Assembly (NCBI GenBank): GCA_030144725.1
Contig: JASKMD010000017.1
Location: 6,505,992 to 6,569,991, forward strand
DNA from: Haematococcus lacustris
Lineage: Eukaryota > Chlorophyta > Chlorophyceae > Chlamydomonadales > Haematococcaceae
Length of the DNA: 64,000 nucleotides
Reading direction: 5' to 3'
Shown one piece after another: positions 30,362 through 41,864 of this stretch (position 1 is the first letter of the stretch; each line of letters begins with the position of its first letter). Made by a program: the position numbers and the translations under genes. The notes below the pieces were generated by a model. It searched no databases. It was not told the origin of the DNA and worked only from the letters and a program-made list of their open reading frames with translations.

Positions 30362-33300
30362 ATGTCGGAGGCTCCACAGCACGCTAAGAGGCGTATGGCG
30401 TCCGGGCTGAGAGGCACATCGCTTCCTCCGCCCTTGTTGCCCAGTGGACTCGGAGGCTCATCCTTGAAGAAGCACAAGACTCAGCACAAGACAAAGTCGG
30501 CGTGGGTGATGGAGCAGCTGACGGCCGTCACAGCACCGACGAGCGACCCCGACGAGACTGACGGCGCTGTCAACTTCGTTCTGCGCTATATGTGCAATCA
30601 CTGCCAAGATAACTTGGCGGGCAGTAACAAGGACCGTCTCAAGAGACATCTCTTGCGATGCAGCAAGTTCCTAGCCAGCACGCAGGCAGGGAACATCGCC
30701 AGGACCTTCTCAGAACTCGCGGCAGCCATTGAAGAGTACAAGCAAGAAAACAAGGAGGTCGCCGAGGTGCAGCAAGACGCTGGGACCACCCCGAGCAGCA
30801 AGTCGACAGCTCGCGCAGGTAACTATCACCTGTGGACCAGGATGTGTTAGGAGGGTGCAACAGGGTGCAATAGAAGGGTGCAATAGAAGGGTCCATTACA
30901 CCACTATCATGTTTTGTGTTTATGCATTTGACAGGAAGTGGTGTCGTGGAGGACAAAGGACGCTTTGCCAAGGACCTGGTGAAGCTGATTGTAGACTGCA
31001 ACCTCCCCTTCAACATCGTGGACAACCCAACGTTCAAGACTTTCTTGGCTACCTGGGTGCCTGCAATGCCTGTCCCCTCTCGTGACCAGGTACACCTCCA
31101 CCCCCTCCCAAGCTCAGTTGTGAGGCCCAGCCCCACAGTCCCCTCCCACCACCACCTCCTCCCACCACCTATCAAGCCCCACCCACCCCACCACCTCCCA
31201 AGCCCAGCCCAGCCCAGCCCAACCCCACTTCCCCCAGCCCCGCCACGCCCTGCCCCACCCAGCCCCGTCCCACCCCACCTCGCCCATTGCTGCCCTGCCC
31301 TGCCCTGCCCTGCCCTGCCCTGCCCTGCCCTGCCCTGCCCTGCCCTGCCCTGCCCTGCCCTGCCCTGCCCTGCCCTGCCCTGCCCTGCCCTGCCCTGCCC
31401 TGCCCTGCCCTGCCCTGCCCTGCCCTGCCCTGCCCTGCCCTGCCCTGCCCTGCCCTGCCCTGCCCTGCCCTGCCCTGCCCTGCCCTGCCCTGCCCTGCCC
31501 TGCCCTGCCCTGCCCTGCCCTGCCCTGCCCTGCCCTGCCCTGCCCTGCCCTGCCCTGCCCTGCCCTGCCCTGCCCTGCCCTGCCCTGCCCTGCCCTGCCC
31601 TGCCCTGCCCTGCCCTGCCCTGCCCTGCCCTGCCCTGCCCTGCCCTGCCCTGCCCTGCCCTGCCCTGCCCTGCCCTGCCCTGCCCTGCCCTGCCCTGCCC
31701 TGCCCTGCCCTGCCCTGCCCTGCCCTGCCCTGCCCTGCCCTGCCCTGCCCTGCCCTGCCTGCCCTGCCCTGCCCTGCCCTGCCCTGCCCTGCCCTGCCCT
31801 GCCCTGCCCTGCCCTGCCCTGCCCTGCCCTGCCCTGCCCTGCCCTGCCCTGCCCTGCCCTGCCCTGCCCTGCCCTGCCCTGCCCTGCCCTGCCCTGCCCT
31901 GCCCTGCCCTGCCCTGCCCTGCCCTGCCCTGCCCTGCCCTGCCCTGCCCTGCCCTGCCCTGCCCTGCCCTGCCCTGCCCTGCCCTGCCCTGCCCTGCCCT
32001 GCCCTGCCCTGCCCTGCCCTGCCCTGCCCTGCCCTGCCCTGCCCTGCCCTGCCCTGCCCTGCCCTGCCCTGCCCTGCCCTGCCCTGCCCTGCCCTGCCCT
32101 GCCCTGCCCTGCCCTGCCCTGCCCTGCCCTGCCCTGCCCTGCCCTGCCCTGCCCTGCCCTGCCCTGCCCTGCCCTGCCCTGCCCTGCCCTGCCCTGCCCT
32201 GCCCTGCCCTGCCCTGCCCTGCCCTGCCCTGCCCTGCCCTGCCCTGCCCTGCCCTGCCCTGCCCTGCCCTGCCCTGCCCTGCCCTGCCCTGCCCTGCCCT
32301 GCCCTGCCCTGCCCTGCCCTGCCCTGCCCTGCCCTGCCCTGCCCTGCCCTGCCCTGCCCTGCCCTGCCCTGCCCTGCCCTGCCCTGCCCTGCCCTGCCCT
32401 GCCCTGCCCTGCCCTGCCCTGCCCTGCCCTGCCCTGCCCTGCCCTGCCCTGCCCTGCCCTGCCCTGCCCTGCCCTGCCCTGCCCTGCCCTGCCCTGCCCT
32501 GCCCTGCCCTGCCCTGCCCTGCCCTGCCCTGCCCTGCCCTGCCCTGCCCTGCCCTGCCCTGCCCTGCCCTGCCCTGCCCTGCCCTGCCCTGCCCTGCCCT
32601 GCCCTGCCCTGCCCTGCCCTGCCCTGCCCTGCCCTGCCCTGCCCTGCCCTGCCCTGCCCTGCCCTGCCCTGCCCTGCCCTGCCCTGCCCTGCCCTGCCCT
32701 GCCCTGCCCTGCCCTGCCCTGCCCTGCCCTGCCCTGCCCTGCCCTGCCCTGCCCTGCCCTGCCCTGCCCTGCCCTGCCCTGCCCTGCCCTGCCCTGCCCT
32801 GCCCTGCCCTGCCCTGCCCTGCCCTGCCCTGCCCTGCCCTGCCCTGCCCTGCCCTGCCCTGCCCTGCCCTGCCCTGCCCTGCCCTGCCCTGCCCTGCCCT
32901 GCCCTGCCCTGCCCTGCCCTGCCCTGCCCTGCCCTGCCCTGCCCTGCCCTGCCCTGCCCTGCCCTGCCCTGCCCTGCCCTGCCCTGCCCTGCCCTGCCCT
33001 GCCCTGCCCTGCCCTGCCCTGCCCTGCCCTGCCCTGCCCTGCCCTGCCCTGCCCTGCCCTGCCCTGCCCTGCCCTGCCCTGCCCTGCCCTGCCCTGCCCT
33101 GCCCTGCCCTGCCCTGCCCTGCCCTGCCCTGCCCTGCCCTGCCCTGCCCTGCCCTGCCCTGCCCTGCCCTGCCCTGCCCTGCCCTGCCCTGCCCTGCCCT
33201 GCCCTGCCCTGCCCTGCCCTGCCCTGCCCTGCCCTGCCCTGCCCTGCCCTGCCCTGCCCTGCCCTGCCCTGCCCTGCCCTGCCCTGCCCTGCCCTGCCCT

Positions 33301-36300
33301 GCCCTGCCCTGCCCTGCCCTGCCCTGCCCTGCCCTGCCCTGCCCTGCCCTGCCCTGCCCTGCCCTGCCCTGCCCTGCCCTGCCCTGCCCTGCCCTGCCCT
33401 GCCCTGCCCTGCCCTGCCCTGCCCTGCCCTGCCCTGCCCTGCCCTGCCCTGCCCTGCCCTGCCCTGCCCTGCCCTGCCCTGCCCTGCCCTGCCCTGCCCT
33501 GCCCTGCCCTGCCCTGCCCTGCCCTGCCCTGCCCTGCCCTGCCCTGCCCTGCCCTGCCCTGCCCTGCCCTGCCCTGCCCTGCCCTGCCCTGCCCTGCCCT
33601 GCCCTGCCCTGCCCTGCCCTGCCCTGCCCTGCCCTGCCCTGCCCTGCCCTGCCCTGCCCTGCCCTGCCCTGCCCTGCCCTGCCCTGCCCTGCCCTGCCCT
33701 GCCCTGCCCTGCCCTGCCCTGCCCTGCCCTGCCCTGCCCTGCCCTGCCCTGCCCTGCCCTGCCCTGCCCTGCCCTGCCCTGCCCTGCCCTGCCCTGCCCT
33801 GCCCTGCCCTGCCCTGCCCTGCCCTGCCCTGCCTGCCTGCCCTGCCCTGCCCTGCCCTGCCCTGCCCTGCCCTGCCCTGCCCTGCCCCTGCCCTGCCCTG
33901 CCCTGCCCTGCCCTGCCCTGCCCTGCCCTGCCCTGCCCTGCCCTGCCCTGCCCTGCCCTGCCCTGCCCTGCCCTGCCCTGCCCTGCCCTGCCCTGCCCTG
34001 CCCTGCCCTGCCCTGCCCTGCCCTGCCCTGCCCTGCCCTGCCCTGCCCTGCCCTGCCCTGCCCTGCCCTGCCCTGCCCTGCCCTGCCCTGCCCTGCCCTG
34101 CCCTGCCCTGCCCTGCCCTGCCCTGCCCTGCCCTGCCCTGCCCTGCCCTGCCCTGCCCTGCCCTGCCCTGCCCTGCCCTGCCCTGCCCTGCCCTGCCCTG
34201 CCCTGCCCTGCCCTGCCCTGCCCTGCCCTGCCCTGCCCTGCCCTGCCCTGCCCTGCCCTGCCCTGCCCTGCCCTGCCCTGCCCTGCCCTGCCCTGCCCTG
34301 CCCTAAGCCGCTTAGCAGGGTCATGGGTAACTCATGTCTTGACCCCTTACTACCTACGCTTTGGTTTACGCTGCAGCTCAGCGGTCCTTTGCTGATGGCG
34401 CTTTATGCCAACGTGGTGCGGGAAGTCACGCAGCGCCTGACCCGGGCTCAGTTCTTTGCTCTCACACTGGATGGGTGGTCAAGGACGCAAGGATCAGAGC
34501 ATCTCCTTGGCTTCTGTGCTGCTCTGCCTGGAGGGTCATCAGTATTCCTGGACGTTGTCTTGACCCAGGACCACAGTGTTACATCGGACTTCATGCTGGC
34601 CAAGATCACCCAGATCCTTGAGAAGCACAACCTGGTAAGTGGCTAGGGCGGGCAAGGGCTAGGGCTAGAGTGGTAGGAAGGGTCAGGACAGAGATGTGAG
34701 AAGCAAGGGAAGGAGGGAGGGAAAGGAGGGGAGGGGACGGGGACCATGGCCTTGGGTAGTGACTTAACATTGTGTATGTGTGCATGTATATGTGTGCATG
34801 TGTATGTGTGCATTGCAGACGGGCAAGATCTGTGGCCTGGTGACGGACACACCCTCAAGCAGGCAGAAGTTGTGGTGCTTAGTGGAGGCAGCCATGCCCA
34901 AGGTCTTGGCAATGGGCTGCTGGGCGCACATCTTGAACCTCTTCTTCACAGGTCAGATAGCTACGTATATCCCATGCTCTACATGTTTAGAGGTCCACAC
35001 CACCACCTCCCAACACAATCCTTCAACCCCCTATACTGAAGCCTCGTGCCTTGGCCCCATGCATGCCGCTATGTTATACGCATTAGCGCTTATGCCTTAC
35101 TCTTTGCACATGTCAAGTATCCCCGTCTTGACTGATATGACTGTCTTGATTGAGATCTTTGCAGATGTCAAGAAGCTCCCCCGCATCTTTGAGCACATTG
35201 AGGAGGCAAAGGACATCGTGAACCTCTTCGCCCGCCAGGTCACCCCGCACGAGTGGTTGCGCAATCAGCAGGGCCCAAATGGCACAGCACTTGTGCCCAT
35301 GTGTGCAACCCGCTTCAGCAGCATGTACAAGATGTTGCGGAGCTTGCAGCAAAACAAGCAGGCTCTCATCAACACAGTGGTGTTGCATGGGTTTGACGCC
35401 GATGAGCGTGCAAAGCGGATCAAGAGTCGTGTGCTGTCTGAGGCATGGTGGGCACTGAACAACTGCTTGGTGGAGCTGATGGTCCCCGTGGCTCAGCTGT
35501 TGACAGCCATTCAAGCAAATCACGCCAACCTTGCTGACGTGCACTACGGCTTGGCCATAGTGGATAAGTGGTTTGGTGATGCCACGAGGTGAGACACCAC
35601 CACCACACCCACCACCACCACTACCTCCACCACCCCACCACCACCACCACCCGACCTGACCTGACCTGACCTGACCTGACCTGACCTGACCTGACCTGAC
35701 CTGACCTGACCTGACCTGACCTGACCTGACCTGACCTGACCTGACCTGACCTGACCTGACCTGACCTGACCTGACCTGACCTGACCTGACCTGACCTGAC
35801 CTGACCTGACCTGACCTGACCTGACCTGACCTGACCTGACCTGACCTGACCTGACCTGACCTGACCTGACCTGACCTGACCTGACCTGACCTGACCTGAC
35901 CTGACCTGACCTGACCTGACCTGACCTGACCTGACCTGACCTGACCTGACCTGACCTGACCTGACCTGACCTGACCTGACCTGACCTGACCTGACCTGAC
36001 CTGACCTGACCTGACCTGACCTGACCTGACCTGACCTGACCTGACCTGACCTGACCTGACCTGACCTGACCTGACCTGACCTGACCTGACCTGACCTGAC
36101 CTGACCTGACCTGACCTGACCTGACCTGACCTGACCTGACCTGACCTGACCTGACCTGACCTGACCTGACCTGACCTGACCTGACCTGACCTGACCTGAC
36201 CTGACCTGACCTGACCTGACCTGACCTGACCTGACCTGACCTGACCTGACCTGACCTGACCTGACCTGACCTGACCTGACCTGACCTGACCTGACCTGAC

Positions 36301-37760
36301 CTGACCTGACCTGACCTGACCTGACCTGACCTGACCTGACCTGACCTGACCTGACCTGACCTGACCTGACCTGACCTGACCTGACCTGACCTGACCTGAC
36401 CTGACCTGACCTGACCTGACCTGACCTGACCTGACCTGACCTGACCTGACCTGACCTGACCTGACCTGACCTGACCTGACCTGACCTGACCTGACCTGAC
36501 CTGACCTGACCTGACCTGACCTGACCTGACCTGACCTGACCTGACCTGACCTGACCTGACCTGACCTGACCTGACCTGACCTGACCTGACCTGACCTGAC
36601 CTGACCTGACCTGACCTGACCTGACCTGACCTGACCTGACCTGACCTGACCTGACCTGACCTGACCTGACCTGACCTGACCTGACCTGACCTGACCTGAC
36701 CTGACCTGACCTGACCTGACCTGACCTGACCTGACCTGACCTGACCTGACCTGACCTGACCTGACCTGACCTGACCTGACCTGACCTGACCTGACCTGAC
36801 CTGACCTGACCTGACCTGACCTGACCTGACCTGACCTGACCTGACCTGACCTGACCTGACCTGACCTGACCTGACCTGACCTGACCTGACCTGACCTGAC
36901 CTGACCTGACCTGACCTGACCTGACCTGACCTGACCTGACCTGACCTGACCTGACCTGACCTGACCTGACCTGACCTGACCTGACCTGACCTGACCTGAC
37001 CTGACCTGACCTGACCTGACCTGACCTGACCTGACCTGACCTGACCTGACCTGACCTGACCTGACCTGACCTGACCTGACCTGACCTGACCTGACCTGAC
37101 CTGACCTGACCTGACCTGACCTGACCTGACCTGACCTGACCTGACCTGACCTGACCTGACCTGACCTGACCTCTTTGATCATGTACAGGAACGTGCCCGT
37201 GGAGTTTGTGGATGAGGTGATGGAGCTCGAGCTCTCTACCTGGCTGCCGTGCTAGACCCCAGGTACCGCCACAAGTCTCACAACCTCACCGTTGAGGAGG
37301 TGTTGGCTGCAGAGGAGCTGGCTGCTAAGCTGGCAAGCGCAGATGGCAAGGGCAAGGATGCAGCTGGCAATGCAGCGCGCCTAGAGCTCCTAGACACCTG
37401 GCTGGAGCCTGACTACGCTGTCGGCATGGGGCTCACGATGGACAGGTTTGCACCGGACCTGACAGTGGACTTAGTGGCCTGGTGGCGCAGGTATGGCAAG
37501 AAGCTGCCACACCTACAAGTCGTGGCGCAGCGCGTGCTCAGCATCCCCGCCACCTCAGCTGCCACCGAGCGCTTGTTCAGTGCCTTTAAGTTCATCTGGA
37601 GCGACCGGCGCTCTCGCTTGTGCGCATGTGGATCATGTCCTATGTGTTCTTCAACACACGGGTCATGACTCGCAAGGAGCACCACGCATCAGCTGAGGCG
37701 CAAGAGGAGTGGGAGAGCTATATGGCAGCCCAGGTAGTGCTTGATGCCCCTCAGCTGTAG
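30362..37760 (+). CDS. hAT transposase (BED zinc finger, RNase H-like core, hATC dimerisation domain), with two frame breaks
   Basis: Spliced exons are 30362-30818, 30935-31089, 34377-34634, 34819-34951, 35165-35588 and 37189-37760; all junctions are GT-AG and phases agree. Exon 1 has a BED-type finger (CNHC ... RLKRHLLRC). Exon 2 has the hAT block [18 protein letters not shown]. Exon 3 carries LTLDGWS and exon 4 GLVTD, the acidic positions expected in the core. Exon 5 has [13 protein letters not shown], and exon 6 [11 protein letters not shown] and the hATC signature [18 protein letters not shown]. Two breaks occur in exon 6: about 37226 (one base missing before [11 protein letters not shown]) and about 37617 (before [14 protein letters not shown]). 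The stop is TAG 37758-37760. Either this copy is inactivated or these are assembly errors. Product is about 660 residues, normal for hAT. Confidence 0.88.
31291..34304 (+). repeat. (CCCTG)n array in hAT intron 2, about 3.0 kb
   Basis: Almost pure CCCTG pentamers with three or four length variants (31757-31761, 33829-33840, 33884-33888). It fills most of the intron between donor CAG|GTACAC (31090) and acceptor CTGCAG (34376). A C-rich flank (31092-31290) precedes it. Confidence 0.95.
35653..37171 (+). repeat. (CCTGA)n array in hAT intron 5, about 1.5 kb
   Basis: Pure CCTGA/CTGAC pentamers lie between donor GAG|GTGAGA (35589) with a CACCAC leader and acceptor CATGTACAG (37188). It is the same satellite, in the same sense orientation, as in the Fanzor introns. 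Confidence 0.95.
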
Positions 37761-37761
37761 C

Positions 37762-38729
37762 AGCCCAGCCCAGCCCAGCCCAGCCCAGCCCAGCCCAGCC
37801 CAGCCCAGCCCAGCCCAGCCCAGCCCAGCCCAGCCCAGCCCAGCCCAGCCCAGCCCAGCCCAGCCCAGCCCAGCCCAGCCCAGCCCAGCCCAGCCCAGCC
37901 CAGCCCAGCCCAGCCCAGCCCAGCCCAGCCCAGCCCAGCCCAGCCCAGCCCAGCCCAGCCCAGCCCAGCCCAGCCCAGCCCAGCCCAGCCCAGCCCAGCC
38001 CAGCCCAGCCCAGCCCAGCCCAGCCCAGCCCAGCCCAGCCCAGCCCAGCCCAGCCCAGCCCAGCCCAGCCCAGCCCAGCCCAGCCCAGCCCAGCCCAGCC
38101 CAGCCCAGCCCAGCCCAGCCCAGCCCAGCCCAGCCCAGCCCAGCCCAGCCCAGCCCAGCCCAGCCCAGCCCAGCCCAGCCCAGCCCAGCCCAGCCCAGCC
38201 CAGCCCAGCCCAGCCCAGCCCAGCCCAGCCCAGCCCAGCCCAGCCCAGCCCAGCCCAGCCCAGCCCAGCCCAGCCCAGCCCAGCCCAGCCCAGCCCAGCC
38301 CAGCCCAGCCCAGCCCAGCCCAGCCCAGCCCAGCCCAGCCCAGCCCAGCCCAGCCCAGCCCAGCCCAGCCCAGCCCAGCCCAGCCCAGCCCAGCCCAGCC
38401 CAGCCCAGCCCAGCCCAGCCCAGCCCAGCCCAGCCCAGCCCAGCCCAGCCCAGCCCAGCCCAGCCCAGCCCAGCCCAGCCCAGCCCAGCCCAGCCCAGCC
38501 CAGCCCAGCCCAGCCCAGCCCAGCCCAGCCCAGCCCAGCCCAGCCCAGCCCAGCCCAGCCCAGCCCAGCCCAGCCCAGCCCAGCCCAGCCCAGCCCAGCC
38601 CAGCCCAGCCCAGCCCAGCCCAGCCCAGCCCAGCCCAGCCCAGCCCAGCCCAGCCCAGCCCAGCCCAGCCCAGCCCAGCCCAGCCCAGCCCAGCCCAGCC
38701 CAGCCCAGCCCAGCCCAGCCCCAGCCCAG
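37762..38729 (+). repeat. (CCCAG)n array in hAT 3' UTR, about 970 bp
   Basis: Pure CCCAG pentamers begin a base or two after the transposase stop codon and end before a GTGTGGTGTGGTGTTGTG stretch. On the sense strand the array is C-rich like the other two arrays in this element. Confidence 0.95.
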
Positions 38730-38864
38730 TGTGGTGTGGTGTGGTGTTGTGTGTTGTGGTGTGATGTTGATTTGTGTCGACTTGGTGTTGTGGTCACTTG
38801 GTGTTGTGGTGTGGTGTTGTGTAATAGATGACTAGTGTTGACTTGTGCAGGTGACTTGTGCCCC

Positions 38865-38995
38865 GTTGTAGAGGGTCGGTAGGACACTGCAGAGGGTCGG
38901 TAGGACCCTCCACAGGGTCAGTAGGACCCTGCACAGGGTCTGTAGGACCTTGCACAAGGTCAGCATTGGTAGGACCTTGTAGAGGGTCGGCATGT
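38865..38995 (+). repeat. GGTCGGTAGGACC tandem repeat near the hAT right end
   Basis: About five units of roughly 24 bp contain GGTCGGTAGGACCCTGCACA and variants. The dyad ACCCTGCACAGGGT resembles the core of the CAGGGTTTC arrays at 24.2 and 27.1 kb. Confidence 0.75.
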
Positions 38996-39201
38996 CCGTA
39001 TATCGCGGTTCTGAGTGTCATTAGAGGTTGTCTAAGGATAACTCTCTTAAGTCTCACAGTGTCGGCTGAAGAAAATGAGCCAGTGACGAGAAAAAGGGGC
39101 TGTAATTCCTGTGTAATTACATGTAATTACATGTAATTTACATGTAATTACACTGCGTAAGTAAGTAAGTAACTTTGTAATTCTGTAATGCCGCATCACT
39201 G

Positions 39202-39209
39202 ATTAGATA
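39202..39209 (+). repeat. Right 8-bp target-site duplication of the hAT element
   Basis: ATTAGATA, identical to 30178-30185. Confidence 0.9.
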
Positions 39210-39429
39210 AAGTGCAGTACTGCACTATAAGGAGTGGCATTAAAAGAGGGTAACTAAATATTAGTTAATTAATCCACGAATTTCGCTGATTACTACGAGA
39301 TTTTTCACGATGTTGGTGGGCATGGGCCAATAGTCTCATTCCGAGGCGAACCGTGTACAAAAAACACCCCCTCAAAATCGATAGTTGTGCACTAATTTGC
39401 GTGTGTGCGGTGCCCGTTCAAGCTTGGGA

Positions 39430-39775
39430 AGGCTGTCCCTCGGGCGGCCCCAACATGGGGGTGGTAATGTTCATGCAAATACTCTCTCAAATCTGCACCG
39501 TTTTCGATACCGTTTATCACATTGGTATCTGCAAAGCAATGCGCGTCATTTGACCATCAGCGCAAGCCATTGGAGTCTTTGCTCGCGTACTGCCACATGT
39601 GCCCGCGAACAAATAACAGCGGCGAGACGGGTATCCTTGGGACGGTGAGCCACATCCCTGTGGCGCCATCTATCTGGCGCAGTGAGCGGGTTGTGCACAC
39701 ATGGAATGTCCGGCAAACACCCATCGCGATGCCTGCCGGGCGTGCAGGGCACCTAGACGGGGTGAATGAAACATA
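39430..39775 (+). repeat. Dispersed repeat shared with 20080-20410
   Basis: See the partner at 20080-20410 for shared blocks. It lies just outside the hAT element and is not part of it. Confidence 0.75.
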
Positions 39776-40740
39776 TAATCGTACTCGCTTCCGCCGAATA
39801 CACCATATGGGTCGGCGCACACTAAGGTATCACCGGGTTACACCCCCCCTCCTCCACTGTGTCCTCCACTGTGTTGCACCCGCTGCACCCACAGGAAAAT
39901 GGCTACGAAATGTTTGTTCTTGACCCCTTGGCGCATTTACTAGAACAAACCGCACGTTAAACAGCCCAGGCCTCTATCAGTTTGACATCTTCAAAGTTGC
40001 ATCATGTTCTCCAAGCAGAACTAGGGCCACGGGGCTGTGGGGTGGCAGTTGAGCTATGAAACTTTGCACGCAGGTGGATGGCATGTAGGGGAGTATAACT
40101 CTCAGAGGAGACGAGTCCAGATTCGGTCATGGTGTGGTGTTGGTTGACTGACTGCATGGCCCTGGCCCTGAAATCGGCTAAGGGAGTTGGGGGTCACAGG
40201 CCAAAGTGAGCTTATGGCTTATCTGAGTATGAGCGTTTGTTACAATGTCCCAGATGAGCTTAGCCTAGTAAGTAGCATGTTGTAAGTCCAAATGGTCGAG
40301 CTGTGGCATTGCCCTCCAGGTATGGGGGGGAGGTGGGCTCATTGCCACATCCTCGCTACCGCTTTCCGATCCGACTGCTGCCGCCGACGCGCATGCTCAT
40401 GTAGAGCAGCCCACGCGACGCGGGCGGTTTGAAGCGACGACTGCATGCTCCGCAATGGCTCAAATTTGAATCACCAACTTTGATGCTTTGTTGTGCACGG
40501 CCTACTGACTGCATTATTATTCTGGATGGGGAAAAGGTAGCTGGCCGGGCTGGCTACATTGTGAGCCAAGTATCATGATATTTGGCGTAGTGAGTGCAGA
40601 ATTACAGCCGTCCTACTACCAGGGGTCGGTTTCCTGTCATTTTTTGAATGTTGGGGCCGCCTGACTGTCCCGTTGCATCCCAATTTATATACCGCTGGGT
40701 GCGGTGGTGAGGTAGCTTAGCCAGTCCGTGCGACCGAAGT
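39776..40740. other. No supported gene
   Basis: I see no coding region, array or element ends here. Confidence 0.5.
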
Positions 40741-40747
40741 CAACGCC

Positions 40748-41412
40748 TCACCGCCAGCCCCGGTGGTGCTTGATGTGCTCTGGCATCTGCTTGTTCAGCA
40801 TGCCAACAGCATCACTCAAGCTCATCCTCATGTACATCAGCTCAACTTTAGCCTTGCCTGCTGCTGCTGCCGGCTGGCTGCCTACAGCAGATGATGGCTT
40901 TCCATACTGACGCATAGTGAGCATGACGTTGCCATCCGCATCTGGCTGCAACTGTAGCCTGCGCGACTTGCAATGGAGGCATGTGCGATGATGGAGTCCA
41001 ATGGGCCAATGGAATCAGTGCGGGCTTCAGGTTCCTGCAAGCCATGATGACTTCATACATCTGAGCTGTGACCTGGTCGATGGCTAGTAAACTCTGCCCG
41101 GAGCGGTAGGAGGCTGCCTTCCCCTCCACATGAATCTCCACCCATCCAGTGCTGCCAGCTGGCGCAAACTTCACGCAACACGCACAGCGGGCAGCATCGC
41201 CCCCCTTCCATTTGTAGGGGTGAGTTTTGGAGGACAAGCCCATGCTTGCATGCATGTGCACATGCCAACTTGTGAAACCCCTCTTGGGACAACTCAGGAT
41301 GAGTTGAGACTTGCCACTGCTGTGCTCCTACTGGTCTCCTCCTAGTTTCATAGCCCCTGGGCCATCGCACATTGGTCACGATGTTGGACATGAAGTCGGG
41401 CTCCTCGCACAT
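40748..41412 (-). pseudogene. Transposon-protein-like exon fragments
   Basis: On the minus strand two protein-like pieces occur: about 41261-40960 (Cys-rich KGGDAARCACCVKFAPAG, then SLLAIDQVTAQMYEVIMACR) and 40951-40748 (MLTMRQYGKPSSAVG, then SDAVGMLNKQMPEHIKHHRG). The last piece resembles the segment preceding the catalytic part of large algal and fish transposon-like proteins, but I cannot name the family. Frames shift between pieces, so either introns or decay separate them. No complete gene can be built. Confidence 0.35.
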
Positions 41413-41864
41413 CGCGCACTATCCATCGCGCTAAACAGGGACTCACAGGTACTGGGTCAGCGTACATCAAGTCCGCAGGCTCGGTGGGTCGGATACCCGG
41501 CAACATGCCCGACCAGCTCAGCGTGTGGCTGAGCGCAGCCGCTTTCCGACGCTTAAAACCGCGTATAAACCCGTGCAGAAATGAGTCCTGAAAAGCAGTT
41601 GTCCCTTACCGTTAGGGGGGTTGGTGGTTCTCCCCACGGTTTCGGTCAGCTGTGACACGCCTGATAAAATGTTCGCATGGGTCAGTTTGGGTCACACAGG
41701 CCACCCCAGGACATCGCGTTTGCACCATCCCGCTCTATAGCTCAAGCCGTGTCTGTGTCGCTGGCCTCTAGTACGGCCGCGATGGTGGTGGGCGAACATG
41801 TTCCCTCGCGGATGAGCTTATAATAGTGGTCTCTATCACTAGGCATCGCACAAATTGTTCCAGC

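Larger units (their letters stand above)
30186..39201 (+). mobile_element. hAT-superfamily DNA transposon, 9.0 kb, perfect 8-bp TSD
   Basis: The element starts CAGTGATGCAGAATTA and ends with the inverse of CAGTGATGCGGCATTA. It is flanked by identical ATTAGATA octamers (30178-30185, 39202-39209), the diagnostic 8-bp hAT duplication. Subterminal AT-rich TGTAATTACATG motifs repeat at both ends and may bind transposase. It encodes one spliced transposase and carries three pentamer arrays totalling about 5.5 kb. The perfect duplication implies recent insertion, although the transposase frame is broken twice. Confidence 0.92.

Noticed and set aside
30916..34646. Open frames of ALPCP and AGQGR repeats over 1000 codons
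   Set aside because: They are consequences of (CCCTG)n. The hAT exons on either side join in phase 0 when the array is spliced out.
37741..38887. AQPSP and GLGWA repeat proteins at the (CCCAG)n array
   Set aside because: Repeat-derived frames in the 3' UTR after the transposase stop codon.
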